Below, piece by piece: positions 8,390 through 15,588 of a stretch of DNA of 52,017 nt. The notes beneath the pieces were generated by a model. That model did no database searches and was not told the DNA's origin. It worked only from the letters and a program-made list of their open reading frames with translations. This DNA is from Prevotellaceae bacterium UBA3627 (GTDB lineage Bacteria > Bacteroidota > Bacteroidia > Bacteroidales > Bacteroidaceae). How positions within the stretch are numbered: the stretch's first letter is position 1; each line of letters starts with the position of its first letter. Made by a program: the position numbers and the translations under genes. The stretch spans positions 1 to 52,017 of the forward strand of contig DFLE01000025.1 of assembly GCA_002373375.1 (NCBI GenBank), read 5' to 3'.

Positions 8390-10732
8390 ATGAGGAACTA
8401 TATCCGTCTTATACTCGCCAACATCGCGGTGCTGACCGTCACGGCGCAGACTGCCACGTATTATGACACCACGTCGGGGGTGTCACACTGGGTGGTGTCA
8501 GACATCCTGCAAGACCGCCAGGGCTTCATCTGGCTCTCCACATGGAACGGCCTGAACCGCTTTGACGGCTACGAGTTCCGTCAGGTCAAGGCCAGTCCGG
8601 GCGACGGTACCGGCATAACATCGAGCGTGATACGCCAGATATGGAGCGACGCGCGCGGCGACATAGTCTGCCGCACGGATAACGGCGTGTTCATGCTTGA
8701 CATGAGAAACTATAAACTGCGTGACGTGGCAGCCGCCTCCGTAAGGTCATCTCGGCAGACCTCCGCGGCCCTGACCGACAGGGAGGGCAACCGGTGGAGC
8801 ATAGGGCGTTATGGCGTGACCAAGACATCGCCTGTACATCATCCTGCCACCATCGTCAGCGGCACGGAGGGTGTGCAGGCGCGCGCTTTTATGACAGATG
8901 ACACGGGGCATTGGTGGCTGGCCACGAAGGAGGACAAGTGCATACGCGTATATGACGGCAGCAACACGCTGACGGGCTATCTGGGCAGTGACGGCAGGCT
9001 GCACAGGGAGAAAACCCCGTTTGGCGAGTCGGCCTACGCCATCATGCGTACAAGCCACGGCGACGTATGGGTGGGATGCAAGCCCGGAGCCCTGCTGCGC
9101 CTCCGCAAGCGTGCCTACGGCGCGTATCACGTAGAGAGAATGAATATGAAGGGCCTGACCAATGATGTGGTCTATCACTTGGCCGAGGACAACAAGGGAC
9201 GACTGTGGGCTGCCACATTCGGCGGAGGCGTGCAGTGCATAGTCAATCCCCATGACGATAAGCCGCGGTGCGTGAACTACGTAAAAGACAAGGCGTTTGC
9301 CGGCGAGGCGGCATACGTCAGGCGCGTGCTGATAACCCGCGGCGGACAAATAGTCTGTGCCACCCGGGGCGGCTTGGTGGTCGGAGACATAGGTCATGCG
9401 GATGCCTCGCGTGTGTCTTTCAGGAGAATAGTGAGAGATGGCAAGCGTTATGGCAGCCTGTGTGGCAATGACGTTATGGACGTGGTGGAGGACGGCAGGG
9501 GCAATGTATTCATAGCCACGGAGAATGACGGCGTTGACATGATAGCCGGGAAGAATCTGACAGCCGGTCAACCAGTGTTCAAACACTTCCTGACCAGCAC
9601 GTCCTCGCTTACGTCAGACGCGTGTATAGCCATGACCGTGAAGGGAGATGGACATATAATGATAGTAAGCACTGACAGGGTGATGGACTTCTCGCCATAC
9701 GCCGACAGCACCGTCACCTATTCGCGCAAGTTCTGGGACGAGAGGTGTCATTTCTCTGAGGAGCGTCCGCTCCGTCTGCCCTCGGGCGCATGGGTGTTCG
9801 GTACGGAGCAGGGAGCCTACATCGCCACGACTCACAACATGGAGACACGCGGCTACCAGCCTCCGCTGGTGTTCACAGAGCTGCAGGTGGGCGGCGGGAT
9901 GGCCGACATAGGTGTCAGCGTGAGGGACACGGTGACGCTTGAGGCCGCTGAGCGAAGCTTCACCATACGCTACGCCGCCCTTGACTATACGGACAACAGC
10001 GGCATATTATACCGCACGCGGCTGGATGACGGAGCATGGAGCCGGGCCGCAGCCGACCGCTCAGTGTCGTTCTATAACCTGCCGCCGGGCGAGTACACGC
10101 TTTACGTGCAGTCAACAGACCGTTACGGCCGCTGGATAGACAACACGCGCAGGATGGTTATCGTCGTGAGGCCTTACTGGTATGAGACGCTGTGGGCGCG
10201 CATCGTGGCGTGGCTGCTGGTCATCGGCATAGTGGCTGGGGCGGTGACCACCGTGGGCCACATACGCCGTCTTCACCGCCAGCGCCGTGAGTTGCTTGAC
10301 AGTTATATGGAACTGCTTGCCGGTACGACAAGTCAGCCGGCGGTGGCGGAGCCGTCAGAGGAGCCGTTGGCCGCCGCCCTGCCTGCCACGCTGAGCGCTG
10401 ATGACCGCCGCTTCCTCGACAAGGTGAGGGAGTACATAGAGCAGAACATAGGCAACAGTGATGCCAGCATAGAGGATATGGCATCCTACTCCGCTACCAG
10501 CCGCAGCAACCTTAACCGTAAGCTGCGCTCTCTTGTGGGAATAACGGCGGGACAGCTACTTATCGACGCGCGTATGCAGCGTGCGCACCAGCTTATCACG
10601 TCTCCTGCCGACGATGTGCTCCGTGACGTGGCGCAGGTAGCTTATCAGTGCGGATACTCCGACTCACGCTACTTCTCGCGCTGCTACAAGCAGCGTTACG
10701 GTGTCACGCCTGCTGAGGCGTTGAGGCAGTGA
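8390..10732 (+). CDS. Membrane-anchored ligand sensor with AraC DNA-binding domain
   Basis: A 780-residue one-component regulator. An N-terminal signal/anchor is followed by two-component-regulator propeller repeats (about 25-490, with LQDRQGFIWLSTWNGLNRFDG and DNKGRLWAATFGGG as typical blades), a Y_Y_Y domain (about 500-595), a transmembrane helix (about 604-624) and a C-terminal AraC helix-turn-helix (about 670-780). It resembles hybrid two-component systems of Bacteroidetes, but histidine kinase, phosphoacceptor and receiver domains are absent. Signal from the periplasmic propeller must therefore reach the DNA-binding domain without phosphorelay. The divergent GH95 gene makes control of that gene by a released sugar the simplest inference. 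A terminator follows directly. Confidence 0.88.
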   Translation: MRNYIRLILANIAVLTVTAQTATYYDTTSGVSHWVVSDILQDRQGFIWLSTWNGLNRFDGYEFRQVKASPGDGTGITSSVIRQIWSDARGDIVCRTDNGVFMLDMRNYKLRDVAAASVRSSRQTSAALTDREGNRWSIGRYGVTKTSPVHHPATIVSGTEGVQARAFMTDDTGHWWLATKEDKCIRVYDGSNTLTGYLGSDGRLHREKTPFGESAYAIMRTSHGDVWVGCKPGALLRLRKRAYGAYHVERMNMKGLTNDVVYHLAEDNKGRLWAATFGGGVQCIVNPHDDKPRCVNYVKDKAFAGEAAYVRRVLITRGGQIVCATRGGLVVGDIGHADASRVSFRRIVRDGKRYGSLCGNDVMDVVEDGRGNVFIATENDGVDMIAGKNLTAGQPVFKHFLTSTSSLTSDACIAMTVKGDGHIMIVSTDRVMDFSPYADSTVTYSRKFWDERCHFSEERPLRLPSGAWVFGTEQGAYIATTHNMETRGYQPPLVFTELQVGGGMADIGVSVRDTVTLEAAERSFTIRYAALDYTDNSGILYRTRLDDGAWSRAAADRSVSFYNLPPGEYTLYVQSTDRYGRWIDNTRRMVIVVRPYWYETLWARIVAWLLVIGIVAGAVTTVGHIRRLHRQRRELLDSYMELLAGTTSQPAVAEPSEEPLAAALPATLSADDRRFLDKVREYIEQNIGNSDASIEDMASYSATSRSNLNRKLRSLVGITAGQLLIDARMQRAHQLITSPADDVLRDVAQVAYQCGYSDSRYFSRCYKQRYGVTPAEALRQ

Positions 10733-10756
10733 CAAGCGTGTTCGCGTAATTGGAAT

Positions 10757-10789
10757 AAAGGGAACTGGGTTGTCAGCTCCCTTTTTTTT
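10757..10789 (+). terminator. Terminator after the AraC-type sensor gene
   Basis: GGGAACTG (10760-10767) pairs with CAGCTCCC (10774-10781) with one mismatch, followed by eight T residues. Confidence 0.85.
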
Positions 10790-11048
10790 GCATTATTGCG
10801 TAATCTTTTATCATAAAAGGATTAAAGTTTGGCAGTATCAATAATTTTCTATTCCTTTGCACAAGAAACGCTTGAAATAATTCATAATGCGTAATTCATA
10901 ATTCATAATCATGGTTGATTGTATGGTTTGATGAGGGGGCAGTCACGGTTTTGCGCCGAGCGCAAGCGTAAATGCTCAGTCCACAATTCATAACTCACAA
11001 CTCATAACTCATAACTCATAACTCAAAACTCATAACTTATTTATTACG
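10790..11048. other. Intergenic region with promoter and period-7 AT-rich repeats
   Basis: The region holds a palindrome CTTTTATcATAAAAG near 10805, the promoter at 10828-10859, an AATTCATAATTCATAAT block (10876-10910), and from 10986 to 11040 a tandem array of the heptad CTCATAA with variants. No reading frame and no recognisable riboswitch were seen, in particular no TPP-type THI box before this thiD-like gene. Confidence 0.6.
10828..10859 (+). promoter_or_regulatory. Probable promoter of the ThiD-like/AraC-pdxST unit
   Basis: TTTG at 10828-10831 is followed after 20 bases by TTCCTTTG (10852-10859), a one-base deviation from TAnnTTTG. It would give a leader of about 180 nt that contains the heptad array. 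Confidence 0.5.
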
Positions 11049-11948
11049 ATGCACAATACAATACTGACCATAACGGGTAGCGACGGCACGGGCGACTCTG
11101 GCGTGCAGGCCGACATAAGGTTGATAAGCGGGCTGGGCGGCACGGCTGCCTCGGTGGTTACATCAATAACGGTGCAGAACACGCTGGGCATACAGCAGTT
11201 CCATGACCTGCCTGCAGTGGTCGTGAGACAGCAGTTGGAGGCTATCGTCAACGACCTGCAGCCGCAGGTGGTGAAGATTGGTCTGCTGAGGCGCGCCGAT
11301 GTGGTGGAGGTTATTGTTGACGTATTGAGACGGCATCAGCCTAAGTACATCATCTATGCCCCGGTGCTGAGGTCGGCGAGGGGAGAGAGACTGGTGTCAG
11401 AGGGAGTCTATGAGGTGATAAGCCGTCGTCTGCTGCCTATGTGCAGTGTAGTGCTGGAGGAGACAGACCTGCCTGACGGTCGCCGCATTCACGGTAGTGC
11501 CAACCAATTGTCGTCGGCCGTGGCGTATTACCTCAGTCAAGGTGAGAATGTGGATAACGCTATGCTCCATGCCCAGACATACCTGAGGCAGTTGCCTGCC
11601 GGCTATGCCGACGCCGGGGGCAGGAGCGGAGAACTGTATAACCAGTTCATTGATGCCGTGGAGCGTTATTATGATAGTCAGCCGCAGGTGGCGTTCTATG
11701 CAGAACAGCTGAATGTGAGTGCGCGTTATCTGGGACAGGTTACGCGGACAGTCTCGGGCAGGTCGCCCAAGACTATTATAGATGAGCGTATCATAGCTGG
11801 TATAACGTCACTGTTGACAACAACCTCATTGTCGTTGAAGGAGACGGCGCAGCGTATGGGGTTCTCGTCTCAGGCTCACCTGTCACGCTTTTTCAAGCAG
11901 CGAAAGGGAGTGTCGCCTACGGAGTACAGGGCGGTGCACGGTTCTTAG
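11049..11948 (+). CDS. ThiD-like pseudokinase fused to AraC DNA-binding domain; candidate B6 regulator
   Basis: A 299-residue fusion. Residues 1-185 follow the ThiD/pyridoxal-kinase ribokinase fold (ITGSDGTGDSGVQADIRLI; VTSITVQNTLG; KIGLL), and residues about 198-295 form an AraC-type helix-turn-helix (FYAEQLNVSARYLGQ; MGFSSQAHLSRFFKQRKG). Compared with ThiD, the DPVM motif reads APVL, the HGTGC/D anion-hole and catalytic motif reads HGSAN (148-152), and about 70 residues between them are missing. Phosphorylation is therefore unlikely. The gene stands immediately before pdxS and pdxT, so binding of a B6 vitamer or pyrimidine to control pdxST is the likely role; this is inference. Automatic annotation as hydroxymethylpyrimidine kinase would mislead. 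Confidence 0.82.
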   Translation: MHNTILTITGSDGTGDSGVQADIRLISGLGGTAASVVTSITVQNTLGIQQFHDLPAVVVRQQLEAIVNDLQPQVVKIGLLRRADVVEVIVDVLRRHQPKYIIYAPVLRSARGERLVSEGVYEVISRRLLPMCSVVLEETDLPDGRRIHGSANQLSSAVAYYLSQGENVDNAMLHAQTYLRQLPAGYADAGGRSGELYNQFIDAVERYYDSQPQVAFYAEQLNVSARYLGQVTRTVSGRSPKTIIDERIIAGITSLLTTTSLSLKETAQRMGFSSQAHLSRFFKQRKGVSPTEYRAVHGS

Positions 11949-11967
11949 TTTACTGTTTAAGGTTTAC

Positions 11968-12152
11968 TGCTCAACTTTCGCAAGCTCTGCTTGCTTGGTA
12001 GATAGAGGAAGTAGGAAGGAGATAAAAGAAGATAGAAGACAATTGTTTTCTCCGTTTACTGCTTGAAACTAACAAATGGTATTGTCCTTTAACTCCTTAT
12101 AACTCCCTTTAACTCCTTATAACTCCAAAAGTTGAGTATTTACGAAACTTGA
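11968..12152. repeat. Dispersed about 170-bp element, third locus
   Basis: Same element and orientation as 2279-2444. Here the left end reads CTCAACTTTCG, which pairs with AAAGTTGAG at the end of the last TAACTCC block; the outer right end CGAAACTTGA is retained. It fills nearly the whole 220-bp gap between the regulator and pdxS, ending about 17 bp before the pdxS start. No TAnnTTTG box was seen in this gap. Confidence 0.92.
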
Positions 12153-12168
12153 AATATTTATAGATACA

Positions 12169-13053
12169 ATGGCAAATACAATTAATGAAAGACAACAACT
12201 GAACCGCCAACTGGCACAGATGCTGAAGGGCGGAGTGATAATGGACGTGACAACACCGGAGCAGGCGCGCATAGCCGAGGAGGCTGGAGCATGTGCCGTT
12301 ATGGCATTGGAGAGAATACCAGCCGACATACGTGCAGCCGGTGGAGTGTCAAGAATGAGTGACCCGAAGATGATACGCGGCATACAGGAGGCTGTGAGCA
12401 TACCAGTGATGGCCAAGTGTCGTATAGGTCATGTGGCTGAGGCGCAGATATTGCAGGCTATTGAGATAGACTATATAGACGAGAGTGAGGTGCTGTCGCC
12501 TGCCGATAATATCTATCACATAGACAAGACTAAGTTCCAGGTGCCATTCGTATGTGGTGCCAAGAACTTGGGCGAGGCTCTGAGACGCATAGCCGAGGGT
12601 GCTACGATGATACGTACGAAGGGTGAGCCGGGCACAGGTGATGTGGTGCAGGCTGTGAGTCACATGAGGTTAATGCAGAGCGAGATACGCCGTCTGGTGT
12701 CAATGAGTGAGGACGAGCTGTTTGAGGCTGCGAAGCAGTTACAGGCTCCTTATGAGCTGGTGCGCTTTGTGCATGACAATGGTAAACTGCCAGTCGTGAA
12801 CTTCGCCGCCGGTGGTGTGGCAACTCCTGCAGATGCGGCGCTGATGATGCAGTTGGGTGCAGAGGGCGTGTTCGTAGGCAGCGGAATATTCAAGAGCGGT
12901 AATCCGCGTAAGAGGGCAGCAGCCATAGTGAAGGCAGTGACAAACTATAATGATGCGAAACTGTTGGCGGAGCTCTCTGAGGACCTGGGCGAGGCCATGG
13001 TGGGTATCAACGAGCATGAGATAGAGCTGCTGATGGCAGAGCGTGGAAAATAA
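12169..13053 (+). CDS. pdxS: Pyridoxal 5'-phosphate synthase lyase subunit PdxS
   Basis: Synthase subunit of the deoxyxylulose-phosphate-independent vitamin B6 route. It forms PLP from ribose 5-phosphate, glyceraldehyde 3-phosphate and ammonia supplied by PdxT, in the cytoplasm. The 294-residue length fits. Conserved stretches include GGVIMDVTTPEQARIAEEAG (21-40), the substrate-binding Lys83 in MAKCRIGH, and Lys151 in IRTKGEPGTG, the second lysine of the relay. VFVGSGIFKS forms the phosphate site. It is followed after 17 bp by pdxT. No own promoter is visible, so it is probably cotranscribed with the upstream ThiD-like regulator across the repeat element. Confidence 0.98.
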   Translation: MANTINERQQLNRQLAQMLKGGVIMDVTTPEQARIAEEAGACAVMALERIPADIRAAGGVSRMSDPKMIRGIQEAVSIPVMAKCRIGHVAEAQILQAIEIDYIDESEVLSPADNIYHIDKTKFQVPFVCGAKNLGEALRRIAEGATMIRTKGEPGTGDVVQAVSHMRLMQSEIRRLVSMSEDELFEAAKQLQAPYELVRFVHDNGKLPVVNFAAGGVATPADAALMMQLGAEGVFVGSGIFKSGNPRKRAAAIVKAVTNYNDAKLLAELSEDLGEAMVGINEHEIELLMAERGK

Positions 13054-13070
13054 AGATAGATAGGACAATA

Positions 13071-13649
13071 ATGGCGAGAATAGCGGTAATGGCTCTGCAG
13101 GGAGCCTTCATAGAGCATGAACAGATGCTTGCGAGTCTGGGCGCTGACTGCTTTGAGGTAAGACAACTGGCAGACTGGCAGCAGTTAAAGGACGGCTTGA
13201 TACTGCCGGGTGGCGAGAGTACGGTGCAGACGCGCCTGCTTGCCGAACTCGGGTTGCTTGGACCTGTGCGCCAAGCCATCATTGACGGTTTGCCGGTGTT
13301 TGGCACCTGCGCCGGACTTATACTACTGGCAAAGCAAGAAGGCGGACAGCCGCGCGGCGGACTGTGCACCATGGATATTGACGTATGTCGTAACGCCTAT
13401 GGCAGGCAGTTAGGCAGTTTCAATGCCACAGGCGAGGTGAAAGGTGTGGGAAGTGATTTTCCGTTGACGTTTATTCGTGCACCATACGTCAACAAGGTAT
13501 TGTCGGCAGACGTGGAGGTGATAGCCGAGACAGGCGGCCATATCGTGGGCGTGAGGCAGGGTAAGCAGCTTGCCACGGCGTTTCACCCGGAGGTGACGGC
13601 CGATGTGCGTCTGCATAGTTACTTCCTCAGTATGTGTGAGGGGAAATAG
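13071..13649 (+). CDS. pdxT: Pyridoxal 5'-phosphate synthase glutaminase subunit PdxT
   Basis: Class I glutamine amidotransferase (192 residues) that supplies ammonia to PdxS within the 12+12 PLP synthase. The family motif GGEST (48-52), the nucleophile Cys80 in FGTCAG, and the His172-Glu174 pair in AFHPEVT complete the catalytic triad. It lies 17 bp after pdxS, typical of a single unit, and a strong terminator at 13806-13836 ends the transcript. Confidence 0.98.
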   Translation: MARIAVMALQGAFIEHEQMLASLGADCFEVRQLADWQQLKDGLILPGGESTVQTRLLAELGLLGPVRQAIIDGLPVFGTCAGLILLAKQEGGQPRGGLCTMDIDVCRNAYGRQLGSFNATGEVKGVGSDFPLTFIRAPYVNKVLSADVEVIAETGGHIVGVRQGKQLATAFHPEVTADVRLHSYFLSMCEGK

Positions 13650-13805
13650 CAAAGTGTCACGGAAATGGCTTCTTTGCTTTCATTTTGAAAATTGCAACCG
13701 CTGTTTCCTTGCGTTATTTGGAAATTTTTCGCCGCTGGTTTGCTGTGCGCTGAAATTTGGATTTTTGTAACCTGCTGATAATCAGCTGTAGTGGTTTCGG
13801 AGTAT

Positions 13806-13836
13806 AAAAAACGGCGGTCATAAAACCGCCGTTTTT
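13806..13836 (+). terminator. Terminator after pdxT
   Basis: AACGGCGGT (13810-13818) pairs with ACCGCCGTT (13825-13833) around a six-base loop and is followed by a T run. It lies immediately before the 22-bp array. Confidence 0.92.
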
Positions 13837-13840
13837 CGTT

Positions 13841-13928
13841 GTGAAAGCTATCACTTTACATTGTGAAAGCTATCACATTACACCGTGAAAGCTATGCTTT
13901 GACAGTGTGAAAGCTATCGAATGACATC
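13841..13928 (+). repeat. Four tandem 22-bp units, core GTGAAAGCTATC
   Basis: Units start at 13841, 13863, 13885 and 13907, each exactly 22 bp. Each begins GTGAAAGCTAT and ends in a variable half of the form xxTTTACA or xxATGACA. Within a unit TGTGAAAG and CTTTACA form an imperfect inverted repeat. A related five-unit array in the opposite strand sense lies at 35843-35952. Confidence 0.93.
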
Positions 13929-14152
13929 GCAGCCCCCAAAAAAATGCCGAAAAAGTCGTCATGAGACGTTTCTCCGGCTGTTCCGCGTTCCTGTTTCATC
14001 ACTCATAGGTGAATATTCCGAAATAACAAAATGTCACGAATATAGGTGATAGTCTGTCATTTTGATTATGTGTCTTTGGAGCGTTCTTTTATTTGTTTCT
14101 TCAGTCGCGGTGAATCTTCCTTTAATTGCTCACTCAAGTATTCCTCTGGTAG

Positions 14153-14160
14153 CAAAGTTA
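14153..14160 (-). promoter_or_regulatory. Leftward -7 box upstream of lysC
   Basis: The minus strand reads TAACTTTG, a full match, with TTG about 19 bases upstream. It would drive a leftward transcript from about 14146 into the long intergenic region. No long gene lies there. Confidence 0.45.
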
Positions 14161-14198
14161 CTTTTTTCTTTGAAACGTACAAGTAAAGATGTGTAAAT

Positions 14199-14230
14199 TT
14201 TGGTTGTTTCGGGAAAAATATGTAACTTTG
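14199..14230 (+). promoter_or_regulatory. lysC promoter
   Basis: TTTG (14199-14202), a 20-base spacer and TAACTTTG (14223-14230) match the Bacteroidetes consensus fully. The expected leader is about 37 nt, too short for a lysine riboswitch. Confidence 0.8.
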
Positions 14231-14273
14231 CATCTTTGATATGAGAATATAATATAAAATAACATACACGCAA

Positions 14274-15587
14274 ATGAAAGTAATGAAATTCGGCGGCACG
14301 TCGGTAGGGTCGCCAGAGCGTATGCAGGGAGTTGCAAAGCTCATCACAAAGTCAGGAGAACCCACATTCGTAGTCCTTTCGGCTATGTCAGGCACAACAA
14401 ACTCTCTCGTTGAGATTTCAGACTACCTCTATAAGAAGAATCCGGAAGGAGCACAGGAGGTTATCAACAAGTTGGAGCAGAAGTACATGGGCCATGTGGA
14501 GGAGTTGTACTCTACAGACCAGATGAAGCTGAAGACACGCGAATTCCTGAAGAAGGAGTTTGACTATCTGCGTTCATTCACCAAGGATACCTTTACCTCG
14601 TTTGAGGAGAAGATAGTAGTGGCACAGGGTGAGGTAATGTCAACCAACATGGTGACCAACTATCTTACAGAGCAGGGTGTCAAGACCGTATTGCTCGATG
14701 CTCTTACTTTTATGCGCACAGACAAGAATGCCGAGCCTGATATGCCTTACATCAAGGAGCACCTGGCAGAGGTAATGCGCCAGAACAAGGGCTACCAGAT
14801 ATATATCACACAGGGCTTCGTATGTCGTAACGCATACGACGAGGTGGACAACCTGCAGCGTGGCGGCTCAGACTATACCGCTTCACTTATAGGTGCGGCT
14901 ATGGATGCTGAGGAGATACTTATATGGACCGACATCGATGGTATGCACAATAATGACCCACGCTTTGTGGAGAAGACCGACGCTGTGCATCAGCTGAACT
15001 TTGAGGAGGCTGCCGAGTTGGCTTACTTCGGTGCTAAGATATTGCACCCTACATGTGTGCAGCCGGCTAAGTTCGCTGGAATACCTGTGCGCATCAAGAA
15101 TACCATGGAGCCAGATGCTGAGGGTACCGTCATAAACAATGAGCTGGTACGCGGCAAGATTAAGGCTGTGGCTGCCAAGGATAATATCACCGCTATAAAG
15201 ATAAAGTCGTCACGTATGTTGCTTGCTACGGGCTTCCTGCGTAAGGTGTTTGAGATATTCGAGGTGAATAATACACCAATAGATATGATTACAACCTCAG
15301 AGGTGGGCGTAAGTGTCAGCATAGACAACAAGGCTAACCAGGGCCGCATAGTCGATGAGCTGAAGAAGTACGGCTCAGTGACGGTGGACGAGGATATGTG
15401 TATCATCTGTGTGGCTGGTGACCTTGACTGGAGCAACGTGGGCTTTGAGACACTTGTGACAGACGCTATGGCTAATATACCTGTTCGTATGATATCATAC
15501 GGTGGTTCTAACTATAACATCTCGTTCCTCATACGTGAGGCCGACAAGAAGAAGGCTCTGCAGAACTTGTCAGCAAAACTGTTCTAA
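14274..15587 (+). CDS. lysC: Aspartate kinase (monofunctional)
   Basis: First enzyme of the aspartate pathway; phosphorylates L-aspartate and feeds lysine/diaminopimelate, threonine and methionine synthesis. The 437-residue protein begins MKVMKFGGTSVGSPERM with the kinase signature KFGGTSVG, has the aspartate-binding stretch QRGGSDYTASL (about residues 193-203), and ends with ACT domains (VFEIFEVNNTPIDMITTSEVGVS) that usually bind lysine or threonine for feedback inhibition. No homoserine dehydrogenase domain is fused. It is followed after one base by lysA, so flux toward diaminopimelate and lysine is the likely purpose of this unit. Confidence 0.97.
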   Translation: MKVMKFGGTSVGSPERMQGVAKLITKSGEPTFVVLSAMSGTTNSLVEISDYLYKKNPEGAQEVINKLEQKYMGHVEELYSTDQMKLKTREFLKKEFDYLRSFTKDTFTSFEEKIVVAQGEVMSTNMVTNYLTEQGVKTVLLDALTFMRTDKNAEPDMPYIKEHLAEVMRQNKGYQIYITQGFVCRNAYDEVDNLQRGGSDYTASLIGAAMDAEEILIWTDIDGMHNNDPRFVEKTDAVHQLNFEEAAELAYFGAKILHPTCVQPAKFAGIPVRIKNTMEPDAEGTVINNELVRGKIKAVAAKDNITAIKIKSSRMLLATGFLRKVFEIFEVNNTPIDMITTSEVGVSVSIDNKANQGRIVDELKKYGSVTVDEDMCIICVAGDLDWSNVGFETLVTDAMANIPVRMISYGGSNYNISFLIREADKKKALQNLSAKLF

Positions 15588-15588
15588 G

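Larger units (their letters stand above)
13650..14198. other. Long intergenic region between pdxT and lysC
   Basis: Holds, in order: a 19-base sequence TAACCTGCTGATAATCAGC (13768-13786) that recurs at 30881-30899; the pdxT terminator; a four-unit 22-bp array (13841-13928); a stretch with TCACtcataGGTGA and a related ATAGGTGATAG near 13998-14050; and a leftward TAACTTTG box (14153-14160). No plus-strand gene was found. A possible 23-codon minus-strand frame is described in the findings. Confidence 0.7.

Noticed and set aside
10860..11048. TPP riboswitch before the ThiD-like gene
   Set aside because: No THI-box elements were seen; the leader consists of heptad repeats.
13841..13928. CRISPR array
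   Set aside because: The period is only 22 bp, the variable half is about 10 bases and itself similar between units, and no cas gene is present.
14231..14273. Lysine riboswitch before lysC
   Set aside because: The leader is only about 37 nt from the predicted transcription start.
14066..14395. 109-residue minus-strand protein overlapping lysC
   Set aside because: The start would lie inside lysC and upstream of the leftward promoter; only the last 23 codons could be expressed from it.
15502..15588. lysA start inside lysC
   Set aside because: The extension overlaps the end of lysC in another frame and has no similarity to the decarboxylase; ATG follows one base after the lysC stop.
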